From Chromera velia (taxonomy: Eukaryota; Sar; Chromeraceae), in the NCBI GenBank assembly GCA_018398765.1, contig JAHBMJ010002716.1:1-64000 (forward strand): 64,000 nt of DNA, read 5' to 3'. The notes below the pieces were generated by a model. That model made no database searches, was not told the origin of the DNA, and was given only the letters and a program-made list of their open reading frames with translations. Position numbers and translations under genes: made by a program. How positions within the stretch are numbered: position 1 is the stretch's first letter; the number at the start of each line of letters is the position of its first letter. Below, piece by piece: positions 22,610 through 34,783 of the stretch.

Positions 22610-25600
22610 ATCCTGTTTTATGATGCGCTTGAATGGTTTGAGGTCTGTTCTGTTGTGCAACTGCAGAAGGTGTTCGCTGTGGCCCGGGAAATGATGGATC
22701 TCCTCCTGCCTCCCGCTCAGGCCATCGCGACGGTCAGTAACTGCCCTAAGAAGAACCAACACGCACTTCAGCCAAAAACAGTCCACTCAGAGAGTGCCTC
22801 ACTTCTCAAATCAGGGATCAAATCGGGCGTTCGACACGAGAGTTTTCAGTTTCAACTTGTTGGACGCGTTTTTCTTTTGCATGGCCCGCACCTTTATATG
22901 CACCTCTTTGGAAGTTGAAGAGACCCATCTTTGAATTTGATTCTTTTTGTCTGAAATGACACATACTTGCAGAGAAAAAAAAAAGGGGTGGACTCCGACC
23001 TCCTCCGCAACGCAATCGAGAAGAACGACCTCGAAAAGGTGAAATGCCTCCTGCGATTGGGAGCAACCAGGTGTGTAGAGATAAGGCTGTTTTGTCGAGT
23101 TTCATAAGTTGCTTCCAGGTTTTGTCCAGAAACGCGAGTGACTTCTCCCGTACTGTCAAGATCAAGACTGTGAGCAGGAAAATTTGGATCAAGAGACCAT
23201 AGGGTTCCGACGCGGGTATATGGGACCCCATTTCTGCCTGAAAAAACGCAAGCTGCCGCTCTTCCTGCTCAAAGGCAATTAACTTTCTTGCGTATGTTGT
23301 GGATGGCTTGAAAATGTGCTTTTGCAGCCAGATGGCAGTCTTTCAAGCTGCCCTTCTAGGCCGAGTGGAGATTCTGCAGGCTTTCTTCGAGGAAGCGGAA
23401 AGGAAGGGGGAGACGATCAATTTGGACGTCACTGATTCGGTGGGTTGGGTGTCTTTTCTTATGTGTGCTGTGCTGTCTAGGCAAACGTGGGCTATCGTGG
23501 CCCTTATGCGCAACCGTTGACGCTTTTGCCCACCGTCTTTCAGCCCTGTGGATTTTTGCTGCAAGGAAATTTCTGCAGATGAGCTCAGAACTGTGTGTCG
23601 TTTACAGGGCATGACTCCCCTCTTCTACGCCACCTGGAATCGTCACCTGGAGGCAGTCAAGTTCCTTCACGGAAAAGGGGCGAAGATTGATGCTCCGATC
23701 AGCAAGGTCGGGGACGCAGTAGTTTTTTCTGGTTCCTTTCTGCTCTTCATAACGTGTCGCACCATTACCCTGTCGATCGTGTTGGATCTATTTTGTGAGA
23801 AAGCATGTGGTGTGGAGATCTCGAGAAGACCCATGATCCATTCAATACAATATTTGCAGCCTTGGAGCCTTTTGTGGTCGTCGGAGCCGGCTTCGATGCT
23901 GTGTACTGAAGGCCATGACGTGGTGAGTTGACAGCAAAGTCGGTTCAGGACACACTCTCCTTCTGCGCGTGTGCTCATTGAATTTTGCCGATATGCCCGT
24001 CCACTTTGGTGCACCTTTTAGATTTCCGGAACGAGTAGCGCACCTTTGAGTAGCGCTTGTTCATTCGTTTCATATGTCATTCATGCAGAGAGGTTGGACC
24101 CCGTTGTTTGCGGCCGCCCTCAACGGGGACACTGACGCAATCGATTTCTTCCTCCAGGAGGGTGCCAAAATTGACTCAGTGGATTAGGTAAGTCGATGAA
24201 CGCAAAGTGTGTGAAGTGCGTCTCGCAGTAAGCGCGAATTTTCTGAGGAACGGAACTCATGTGGTGCCAACTTGGAGGTGCTCTTCCACTGCAAAGTCTC
24301 GCTGACTCAGATGTCTGCTTCTATTGTTTTGCGTGCACATGAGCTGCATGGCTGCCTACCTTTTCGGGAAGCGCCTCTTTGTGCGACGTCAGCCGCTTGA
24401 TCAGCAGAAGCTCTTGTGTCTTTGGACAAGACGATCGCACTGAGCAAGAGTTCTTCAATTGGTACTGTGCGTGCAACATGGCCAGACTCCGTTGCTTGTG
24501 GCTGCTTGCCTCGGGCACATATCGGCGCTCAGACTCCTCCTCCAGCGCGGGGCAGAGATCCCTCCAGTTGGCACGGTGAGTGGTATGTCTGCAGGCGAAA
24601 TCCTCGCCCACAGATTCAGTCTGCTGCAGGAAGGGTCTGGAGTGGAAAAGAACCCAGGGGGGCCTGACGGGTAGCAGGTTGCCAGGGCAGATTGTTTGGC
24701 CTTTTCGTTTTCTTTTTTGAAACCCGGGCCGGTTCCAGACCTCCTCCTGTATGCCGCCCTCTTTTCTTGCACGCGCTGCATTTTCGATCTTCTCTGCGTC
24801 GTCCGAGGCAGTCGTGCCGGATCTTCGTTGTTCATTTTCTAGCTGCCTCGTTGCTTCTCCATCGCACTTATCTTGCAGACTATCTAGTCTTCGGAATCTC
24901 CGCACTTTGGTCGGTCGTTTGGAACGTACGCTGATGCGTTCGTGCGTGCAGGTGATGATCATCAATCGGCTTATTGGCGACTCTATTGACAAGGATGATT
25001 TGGAAGAAGTGAAAAGGCTTTTCTCCATCGGGTTGCAAAAAGTGAAGGTGAGTTGATGGAGAGTCTGTCACCTCTGACTCAGTGCCAAATGTGACGCTTT
25101 CTTCCGTGCATTTTCTTTCACAGAAAGAAAGACGGTCTAATCGTTTGGTTAAGAGTAAAAGATGTCGATGTGTATGTACAGTGCGTCTGGTCCCTTCTGA
25201 AATTTCGGAGCGTACATGTGCTTTCGGAAACAATCAATTTGCTTCTGTATTTGCTGCTTTTCAGGCCGGGTCCCCGATCAGGATCTATCCGTCTGTTGTG
25301 TGCAAAGCTGCTTCGAAAAACCGGCTGGAGACTTTGAGGTTCTTTGCTGATGAGGGTGCAAAGATGCGGGCGCAGATTGACGTCGACAGACCGGACCGGG
25401 TCCGTGGGGGATTGTTGATGATATCCTTTCGTTATCTGTTCGGCGTAGTTGGGAGCGGAAGCTACCGCATGTCCCCTAACTTCTCATGCTTCTTCCAGCC
25501 GAGTTTTTGAAGTTGCACATCTGCTTTTTGCTCGCAAGAGAAGTCCTTCCTTCTCCCCATACAGTGTGTACAGGCAAGATTTGGCTACCTTGTGAGAGGA

Positions 25601-25842
25601 AGTCCGCACTAAATCACCCTCCTTGGTTCCTGACTGAGGTGGGATCGTGAGTGCAGTTCGGGGACACAGTTTCCAATCACGAGCCGCCAATCGTCAGACA
25701 CGGACATACCTTCGCCGTGGAGGTGAGCCTTCTTTTTGGCGAGATTGATTCTTCTCTCGGTGTCCTCCCATGAAAGGAGAATGAACGAAACCCTTACTGA
25801 CATGCAACGAATGTCATTTATTCAGCAGCACGGCCAAACTGC

Positions 25843-25881
<39 letters not shown>

Positions 25882-27698
25882 TATATATGTGAGTAAGTGT
25901 GTGTGTGTGTGTGTGTGTGTACGTGTGTGTATGTGTGTGTAAGTGTTTGTGTTTGTGTTTGTGTGTGCGTGTGTACGTGTGTGTGTGTGTGTGTGCGTGT
26001 GCAGCAAATGATGTGGAGCACACGTTCAACGTTCCCCTGGTGTGGGCCATGCGGTCCGGTGTGCTGCGCAGCAGTGGAAGGCCATCTGGAGGCCGTCAAG
26101 CTCCTCGTCAAGATGGGTACTGCGGTTGATCCCACTGTTGCGGTAAGCCTGGACATCATGGACAGTCGGCAGTCGTTCCTTATCCTGCCAACATTCGTAT
26201 TCTTGAACGAAACCGTAGAGAGGCAATGTCAAATTGGGACAGTGTCAATTGTTCAATGGGTGCGGATGACCGACTGTCCGTAGAGCTGTGCTGCTTCACA
26301 GGTGGATCTGTTGGAAATACACCGCACACATCGAAGTGCATCTTTGTCTGCAGGGCGAACGGATGCCACTCTTCTGGGCCGCAGGGCGCGGCCACCTCGA
26401 GATCGTCAAGTTTCTTGTCCAGGAAGGTGCAAGGCGGAATGTGAAGATTCAAATTCGGGTAAGCCGCGAACGAAGTTTGCGGGGCCTCAGCTTCCCCTCC
26501 CAGTTTTTCTTTCTTGATCATGAGGAGTTTTGCAGATCGTATCTGTTTGGCGTGACCCCGCGTGGGTGGAGGTATAAGCGTGGAGTGTGAGTGTGTATCT
26601 GGAGGGGCGAGAGGCAGCTAGGCGAGGTGGCCGGGTCACTGACACCTCTCAGAATCTGTCAGTCTGCGTGTCTATCTGTCTGTCTATCTGTCCTCTCCTG
26701 CGTATGTCTCTCTGAGTCTGTTAATCTCCCTTTCTCTCCAGATATCTCTCCCTTCTCCTTCCTCACTTCTTCCCTCGGTGAGGGCATGGTGCTCTTTCGA
26801 TTGACAGCATGCACCGTCCTGTGTGCAGGAAGATGTGCTGAACCTCGAGGGCTGGACGCCCCTGCTCGCTGCCGCCTCGAATGGGCACACAGAGGTGGTC
26901 GCCTTCCTTTGCGGGAAAGGGGCAGACATCGACGTCGTTGACACGGTCGGTATAATGTGTTCGAATGTGAAGTAGAATCTTTTTCTTTTTCCAGCTTCTC
27001 CGTCTTCATGAATTCCATCAAAAACGTTTCGGGTTCATAAGCAGGTCGAATTCACAACGTGGGAGTGAAGCGTCATCATGCCTTTTGATTCGATTAGCAT
27101 TCATAGTGCTTTTAGAGAGAGCCCGAAGAGCTGCTGAAGATCTTTCAATAGCGTGGAATAGAGACCTGACGGTAAGATGAGATGGCAAACTGTGTGCAGA
27201 ATGGGGAGACGCCTGTGCATGCGGCCGCGAAGAACGGACATCGGGGGACGGTCAAGGTCCTCGTCCAGTTGGGTGCCAAACTCGACACAAAGAACAAGGT
27301 CATTTGTGCGCTACTTCCTTTTCTCTCCTCATGTCATGAGAGTGATCGCGGTTAACAAACAGGCTAGAAAGACCTTGTCGTGGTGACCGAGTGGTGGTTA
27401 GAGTGTGGCTTTGTTGAATGTCGAGAGAAAGCCTGGAGTGCTGTGGGAAAGGCATAGCACTCAACCTGCGGAACAGGGTATGTCATTTCATGTGAAGATC
27501 TTTCATCAGTTTCTGCGTGGCGTAGCGTGGTTGCTTCGATGACGACCTATCTGCGTCATCAGCCTTCATTGCTGATTAATTGCATGAACAAGCCTTTTCA
27601 TTTGGACAATGCTTCGTCTGCAGTGGGGGCAAAGTGCGGCGGAATTCTTATTCCAATCCGGTGATGCGGCTCCAGTCCTCGAAAAAAAGAAGCAGTAA
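21234..27698 (+). CDS. coiled-coil and ankyrin-repeat protein
   Basis: Exon 1 (21234, or from 21114, to 22043) encodes a Ser/Pro-rich region, LLSQVDDVEPESTD, PPEYQLSVKALL and a coiled coil. Further exons: 22667-22732, 22973-23070, 23328-23439, 23608-23706, 24089-24187, about 24477-24575, 24952-25047, 25265-25399, 26005-26142, 26354-26458, 26829-26945, 27200-27298 and a last exon 27624-27698 ending KKKQ-stop. From exon 3 on, almost every internal exon is one ankyrin-like repeat (such as GWTPLLAAASNGHTEVVAFL), bounded almost everywhere by phase-0 introns. Ankyrin repeats bind protein partners; no enzyme domain is present. Two oddities: exon 6 ends in an in-frame TAG (24185-24187), and exon 7 is preceded by AA where AG is expected. 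Either the product stops at 24187 or the gene is decaying. Confidence 0.72.
22164..22606. repeat. (TGTC)n tract followed by (TC)n
   Basis: About 380 bases of interrupted TGTC tetranucleotides end in a CT run at about 22577-22606. All lie in intron 1 of the ankyrin gene. They generate long meaningless VCLS frames in several registers. Confidence 0.95.
25841..26000. repeat. (GT)n and (GA)n tract
   Basis: GT runs interrupted by a GA run and by short TTGT words fill the end of an intron, up to the acceptor of the ankyrin exon at 26005. Confidence 0.9.
27377..27478 (+). repeat. tRNA-like segment, possible SINE head or tRNA relic
   Basis: An A-box match TGACCGAGTGG lies at 27384-27394. It is followed by GGCTTT (27407-27412) pairing with AAAGCC (27428-27433), GAGTGCT (27436-27442) pairing with AGCACTC (27456-27462) like a long variable arm, and a short CCTG…CAGG hairpin. 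The acceptor stem does not close and no B box GTTCRANNC is present, so it is not a working tRNA gene. It lies in an intron of the ankyrin gene. Confidence 0.3.
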
Positions 27699-28739
27699 AG
27701 GGAGGAGGAAGAAGGTGATGTGAGAACACCAGGGCCACCCGACAGTGGATCTAAACCAATTTTTGCGTCCACGATCTCCCTCCCCCCCTTCTTCTGTGGT
27801 TGCTTCGATTTGGGACAAGAAACAAATGGTTGAATGCCGGACTGTAGAAAAAAGAAGGATCAGACTGCGACTTGCATCTCTTGCTGCTTTCTTTCCTGCC
27901 CCTCTTCTCTTCATCCCTCCTCTGTCGGTGTAATGAAAAGGGTAACCAAGACGGGTGTAAGCTTCTACGAGGGACTGTTGGCTTTGGCAGCGCTGATGTT
28001 TTGCACCAGATGGGGATCGAGAGCCGACGATCTTCCTCTTGTACGCGTCCCCATTTTTGCCTGGGCGTTTGCTCCAGCTTTGACATGAAATGCCCCGGAC
28101 AGGAGGAGATGAGATGAAAAGGAAAGAGAATTAGTTGAGAGGAGATTGGCATGTCCGTTTTGCCGGAGGGGGGCGGGGGCAGAATTCCCGTCTGATCTGA
28201 AACGTATTGAGTGCTCCAGACCGTCAACTCATTCCTCGAAATGGACATGCATGTGTTTGGAGGACCCGTGCCCGAATCTTTCTGGTAGGAGTTTTCTCTA
28301 TGTCTGCTTTCTGCTCGCTCCTCAATCTCTCTGCATGCACAAGTCTCAAAGGAAAACGGCAGCACTGAAGAAACTATTTACCTGTTTTGCATGTGTTTCA
28401 TCACTTGAAATTTTTTATGCCTTCTGTGCGTCAGGGAGAGCACTCAGCTGAGCACTTTCCTGCCGAGCGTGCTGACCATCTCGACTGGAATGGTTGTGCA
28501 TGCAGTTCTCTCGAGATCTGCAATTCTGTATTCTCTCTTTCTGAGTGCCTACAGTTGACTAATCGATGGTTCCGCACTTAAGTCTCTACTTGCCCTCATT
28601 CGGATTTTGAACTCGCTCCTCTCGTGCTTCCCTTTTTGATGCGATGCGCCGCTGCTGAGTGTTGCCGCTGCTATGATCTGCTGCTTACAATCATGCTTCA
28701 ATGCTTTCACTCTACTTGTATTTCCTCTCTGCCGGTGAT
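27699..28739. other. 3' flank of the ankyrin gene, no gene seen
   Basis: Genic-composition sequence with frames up to 204 codons on the minus strand, none with recognisable features or exon structure. Probably 3' UTR and spacer. Confidence 0.45.
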
Positions 28740-29600
28740 GTTGGGATCAATGCATGTTTATTCAACATTAAGGATAGAGTCGTTTCTTTCTATTGCTAAA
28801 CTAGCATGGAAATTAATGGATCAATTCCAGATCAATTCATATGTTTTGTTACTCGAACTATTTTAATTACATTCAATTTCAGTCTGTCTGGGCTTTTGGC
28901 TAACAAAACTTTCCTGCAAGAATGTGGCATTAATAATAAGAACATTCAACTTAATTACCAAAAATATATTAATGAATTATTTTTATTTTGCATATATCCA
29001 ACTCTGTATACTATAGTTTTTCAACATAGCTTTAACTGAGGTTTTATTCTATTTTTCTGGCAGAATCTCCGCTTTCTTAAATAGATACTATAGTAGTACA
29101 TACCCGTAGACATACTCCAGGTTGTTAATAAACTAATCTAGCTAGAATAACTTGCTGGTGGCCTAGGATTTGGCCTTCCCGCCCTACTAGTAGTTCAAAC
29201 CCGTTCTTGAATCTGATATAGTGCAAGTGAGACTTAAGTCACTCGCGAAGTCACTAGTTTGACGCTACGTGAAAAATATAATAAAAATATTTAACGCGAT
29301 ATTCCGCCGTATCTTAGCTAGCTTCTCCTAAGCCTATATTATCGGGTTCGGCCTTTTAAAAGTTGTATACACACTAGCATACGTGTACACATCCTAAACA
29401 CACATCATAATTTAAACATTAAATTAAACAAATTGATTAGTATGATGATGTTTATGCTGAATCATTGCTGATTATTATGGGAAAACTGTTATGCTTTACT
29501 CGTAAATTCTAGCGTAAATTCGTAATGAACAAATTTTACATGCAAAAACACATTTTTAAAAAATTATCATGCTTATGAGTTAGCTGCTATGATGAATGAC
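28740..29600. other. AT-rich island 3 (convergent gap)
   Basis: An AT-rich, ORF-poor block lies between the 3' ends of the ankyrin gene and the RsmF-like gene. It holds the tRNA-like segment at 29159-29201. Confidence 0.7.
29159..29201 (+). repeat. tRNA-like A and B boxes, possible SINE head
   Basis: TGGCCTAGGATTTGG at 29159-29173 fits the RNA polymerase III A box. GTTCAAACC at 29193-29201 matches the B-box consensus GWTCRANNC exactly. Start-to-start spacing is 34 bases, a little shorter than in a normal tRNA. No tRNA cloverleaf can be drawn, so a tRNA-derived short interspersed element is more likely than a tRNA gene. The word GGCCTTCCCGC between the boxes recurs at 43139 and 62171. Confidence 0.4.
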
Positions 29601-29771
29601 ACAACTGGTACGTGTCACAGCATTGTTTTGCCAGTGTGGAACAAGATTTTGTGCAACGATATTCACATTTCAAGTTGCAGTCCACCTTGCCGACGAATTG
29701 AGTTCTTTCTCAGCCTTGATAATCGGTACGGTATGTATAGATTCGCGGATCACCCTAGGGATCACCTGCTG

Positions 29772-32700
29772 TCAGTCGCTGACTATATTAAAAAACACAA
29801 AATCCCGGGGCATTAAATTCTTCAAATACCTGCCTGACATCTCCGAATCTTCTGTCTTTCTGTCATTCCCTGCAGCGTCTTTTCTCCCCGACACTCTCAG
29901 CTTACAAACTGGAACCAAAACATTCTTTGCACTACCCTGCCCCTGATCTGCCTCACAAGACAGCGAGTGCATCAACAGAACCTCCTCCCTCCACCCCGCA
30001 CTCTCTGATACCCATTTAACGGCGTCAACAGCTTCTCCAGACTCCGTCACCACAAATGCAGCACCATCTTTCATATCAGACAGGCGGAAGTCCTCCCCCC
30101 TCACTGCCCGAAGTGTAAGACCCGAACTCACCTCACCCCCCCTCTGCTGGCAATCATTTGCCACCAGTAGCCGTCTCCTCAAGAGCCCCGCACCTCCTAG
30201 GAACTGTAGAGCTTCGTGCGTCAGAGAGAAAGGAAAGGCAGAGGAGGAGCTTGAGGAGGGTCCGTCTCGCCCATTCTCCTTTCCCCTCCAACTTTTGTCT
30301 TTGCCCTCAGGGCTCTGAAGAGGATTCACAAACATTCAAAAGCCTTTCATGACTGCACCCAAAATCCATCTGTGCATGTGTTTTTGAATCAATGTAAGCA
30401 TCAGAGAGTGCGAAAAAAAGACGGAAGGAAGCGGGTCCTTGCGTGAGTTCAATCTTAGTCAAAATGTATCGATACAATGACCCAAAACAACGCAAATGCA
30501 CTGAGTCGTGACCGGGCCCTGCGAAGACCCGCCAGAGAGAGTCAGAGGAGCAGCCTCTTGACAGGAAGGACTGAGGATGAACCCTCTAAGAAGTGCCCAA
30601 AATCAGAACGGAAAGAATGAAAGGCAGAGCCAAAGACAGAGACAAGCAGACCAGCAGACAGACAGGCAGACAGACAGTCGCGACGAGAGAGAGTAACAAG
30701 GAAACACAGGCAAAAAGGTGAAATGAGAGAAGAAACGAAGGAGGAAGGAGCAACCTCCCACCCCACTGACCCTTTCAAAAAGCTTGACACCAATACGTCG
30801 AAAAGACCACCTGCCATCAGACAATCTCCCACTGCCCTCCATCAAGGGCCATCCCTCAGGGAACAGCCACACATCTGACGGCTTCTGTTCATCCCCTCCC
30901 GTTGCCTCTGCTCGTCCCACCGCCCCTTTTTCTCTCCCCCTTCCACTCTTCTGGAACCCCCTCCTCCCCTCTCCCCTCCTCACCCGAAGTCTCCCCTCCT
31001 CAACCCACCGACAAATTTCCTCCTCAGGAACACCGAATGATTCAAGGGCACTCACCACTTCTCTGTACACACCTCCCTCATCACCCGAGTCGTTTCGCAC
31101 AACTTCAAATCTACTCAAGAAAGCTTCGCTCCCCTTTTTTTCCACACCACCACTTGACCTTGATCTCATTTCTTTCTTGTTCTTCCTTGCGTCCTGCTCT
31201 CCGCTGTCCCCTCTGCCCTTTTTCTTCTTCCTCTTGCCCTTGCGACTGACATCTATCCCTCGAACATCAGAGTCCTCTTCCCCCCCCCCGGTTGTCCGAG
31301 AATGTTCTTCTTCCAAGGGTTCCCTCCCACTCTCCTCAACAGCACCCCGACCGCTGCTCTTATCAGCCTCCCCACCTTCTGCACTTGGTTGCGCTTCACC
31401 ATTTCTTCTCATCCATGCCAATCGATCTCGGTCCCCCCCTTCCCCTTTCAAGTCGCCTTCGAAGGTCTTCTCGAAAGCCGCAACAAAAAAACCCTCGCAA
31501 TCAAACACATGAGGATACCTGCATGCACAAAGAACAAACGTCGAGTCGATTCCAGGACACGATGGAGACAATGGGTCTCTCTGCTTTGTCTCTGCTCGAC
31601 ACATATGAAGGCACTTACTCAAGCTGGGTGTTCCGAAAGAGAAAATGAAGCTCGTGTGCGGACAAAAAGAAAGGAGAGTAAATCCCAAAAGAAGAGCCTG
31701 AAGCATCCTGAAGTTCAAGTCAATCAGGGACCCTTCTCCGCTATCCGATATTGAAGAGAGACGCATGCAGCTAGATTCAATCGTCTCATTTCCATTAGAG
31801 CACAAGCTGATTGATTGATTGGGGAAGATTCGCTCATCGGACCACGACGACTCACAAACTCAATCAAACACACATATTATCAACAACAATATATGCACTC
31901 TTGCCTGCCTGAATCGATTCATCACGCGCTTTTTATTCATGTGTTTCTAGTCGACTGTGGAAAAGACACTCTACGCTCCTCATCTCTCATACTGCATAAG
32001 TACTGCAGACAACCTCGCGACAGAAGCTGGTCAGGAACACCGATTTCTTTACCATTCACACCAGACTGACACTTTCAGATAGCCTTCACGTGTACACACT
32101 TGCTCTGCTCCGTCAAACAAGTTTGCCAGAGACAATGGGCGCACCCCACAAAACTGCTTTCCCGAGTTTCCCCTGCAAGAAAAAGACAGGCGATTGAAGG
32201 AATGGGAAACGATCAAAGACGGCATTTCGGTACCCTTCATTTTCAACTTCAAACATGTGCATCTCGCTCCCCCCAGTGCACGCTCCCATTGACAGGCAGG
32301 TCCCAAAAGTGAAGCTCCAAGCTCACCTGAGAACACACCAACTCTGCCTAGATTTGGATCCGATGCGGAAAGTTAGCGAAGGGTTACGGTGAACATTTAT
32401 TCTTCATCCGCAGATCAACGGAATTTGATGAGGTGCAGCAGAGGATGCCCAGTCAGGACAATTCTGCTGAAGAACTGCTGAGAAAAGTGCAGAAGAAAAA
32501 AAGGCAAGAAGAGTTCACCGCCTCACTGCACTCACACATCGTATCCTTTGTACATCTCTCGTCCGTTCAAACTGCTTCGCTTTCGGGTTAACTCCTCTTC
32601 CTCCTGCCCCACTCTCTCCCCTTCCTCACAGCTTCACTGACCACTCCATCAGATGTCCGCACACGTCCTCGTTCTCTCTCCTGTTCAGTGTACATGTGGA

Positions 32701-34783
32701 GTACACAAGTCTCCCCCCAGGCTTCAACACCCTCCAGGCTGCCTCCATCAACCCTCTCTGAGTCGAGGCCATCGAGTCGCACAGGGAGGGGCTCCAGGAA
32801 TTCAACACTTCGCTGCAGTGAGGGAAGGGAAGGGAAGAGCAAAACAATAAATCCCTTAGAGATCAAGTAAGGTTTTGAAGAAACATACTTGAACACAAGC
32901 ACGTCGCCTGAATAGCCTCTGGGTGCACATATGTGCACATGCCTTTCGGAGTCTTGTTCTTCTGGTCCCTTTCTAGTTTATATGCCCGTTGCAGCCATTC
33001 CACTTTCCTGTCCTCTCCTCCTAACCCTCCCATCTGAGCCCAGACCACGACGATGATGAGCAGGCAGAACACACACCCAAATTCACACAGGCGTTCAATC
33101 ATCTGCAATCTCCACCTGACAGCGCGATTACGACAATGCACAAATGCGCGAGCGGGCACACGAACGCATGCATGCATTTAGGAAGACAGAGAGAAAGAAG
33201 AGAGTGAGCGCCGGAAAGAGCGAGAGCTTTCCCATGAGACAGTCCATCAACCCCCCTGACCGATTCTTCCTGATCGTCCCTTCACCCGAGCACGGAGCGT
33301 CCAGCAGCACGAGGTCAAACAATCCCTCCCCTTCCAGGCCTCCCCTCCCAGACAGACCCCACGAGGGCCCACCCGCCGCCACCGCAAGAGACTCCCCATC
33401 AGATTGGCAAAGGGCGACAGATCCCACTCCGCATCTGCAGGGATGCAGCAGACGGTCATGAGAAAGCAAATCAACAAATAAATCGAAAAGGGAAAAAATC
33501 TTCGGCAATATCAATGCGTATGCTGCTCCATGCATACTTGCAGCTTAGATGAATACTTTTGATCCTCACAAGATTTGGTGTCTGTTCCTCTTCCATTCCT
33601 TTTTTTTGCATCCGTAGTCTCACAAATGCAAGCCACGCCTCACTTATCAAATCCCAGCTCATTGAAACATTCAGAGTACTCACTAACACTTGCGGTACTT
33701 TTTCGCATTTCCCAGCTCGTCGGTGAAGAAATCATTGTATGCAAAACTCAACCCACCTGAGAATATTGGACGACAAACTCTTCACCCTCGACGTGGCAGG
33801 CTCGTTGGCCACCACGAGACTCCGTCTGCTTCTCAAAAGAGGGGAGGCCGCCAGCTGCGTCGTCTTGGATCCTGGAGCAGCCGCAATGTCCAAAACTAAG
33901 AGACCCTCATGCAAACCCGTCCCCTCCCTTCCTACTCCCTGGAGGAGCGCTGTTGGAGGGAGCATAGAGGCCGGCTCCTGGATGTAGAAGAGACCTAGTT
34001 GGTGCGAGAGAAGAGAACCCAGAGCACCTATCCTCCCCCCTCCTGAAGAATTTGTAGACACAAAAGAGCCTGCCTTACTGTTCAATTCTCCCTCTAATCC
34101 TCCCTCTTGACGCTCCTCGAGGGACTCGAGCCAGAATCCTGCAGAATAAGATGAGAATTGCATGTGTAATGCATGCAAGTCACTATGAACAATCTGCTTT
34201 TACGTGTGAAATGGTCCGAAACGTCTGGACGACTAGAAAAAAAGGCAAAATTTTGAAATCAGAGCATTGTGACGCATTCAAAAGGCGATTGGTGGATTTA
34301 ACAGCCCTCACTATTGTTTTCGCATATGACTGTGATGGTGCGTAGTTTCTTCTCTGCCTCATCCCTCGACCTGAGCTCACCTGAAGGACACCAGGGGACG
34401 GGAAGCAGTCGCGCTCGCTTGGACAGCTCCGTCCTTTGAAAGTGGTGGAGGAAGTGGGGAACTGAAATCTTGAGCTCGTTCACCCTCAAACCCTGTCTCA
34501 AAGGACGGAGACACGAACTCCGCAAATCTTCCACAGGATTGTCAGAAGACCTCAGAAGCACAGAAGCAAGATGGGCAACTGAGGAACTGGTGCTTAGCTC
34601 GGCACGCTCCTCCTCTTCTATTAGAAAGCTGACATAGTCATCAAGTCTCCGGGAAGAATGCAGAGACGGGAGACGGCTTGAACGGAGACGGCGACTCCGA
34701 AGGTCCACCCGCACCTGTCTCCTGTCTGTCACATGAAGGAAGGCACCCGCACTTGGAAGGAGGAAAACAGTTCCTCTCTTCAT
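29772..34783 (-). CDS. rsmF: RsmF (YebU)-like rRNA cytosine-C5 methyltransferase
   Basis: Seven exons join in perfect phase to 844 residues: 34381-34783, 33757-34138, 33261-33434, 32630-32812, 32071-32172, 30771-31518, 29772-30314. Sequence order follows bacterial RsmF, which makes m5C1407 in 16S rRNA: LRVNELKISVPHF, LLPVPWCPSGFWLE, GLFYIQEPASMLPP, motif I VLDIAAAPGSKTTQLA (about 215-230), LLDAPCSGEGTIRKN (about 302-316), LKPGGRLVYSTCTLN with the catalytic-region Cys (about 350-364), YPHVFDCEGFFVA, and FRRIGVKLFER. It differs in a long Gly/Lys/Glu-rich insert (about 430-600) and a divergent C-terminal PUA-like part. The basic N terminus (MKRGTVFLLPSAGAFL then RRLRSSRLPSLHSSRR) suggests import into plastid or mitochondrion. 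That target is an inference. The gene is head-to-head with the dehydrogenase. Confidence 0.9.

Noticed and set aside
27377-27478. Functional tRNA gene
   Set aside because: A box and stems are present, but there is no B box and no acceptor-stem pairing.
30784-31512. 242-codon plus-strand Ser/Pro-rich frame
   Set aside because: Antisense to the large exon 6 of the RsmF-like gene, whose motifs and phases fit.
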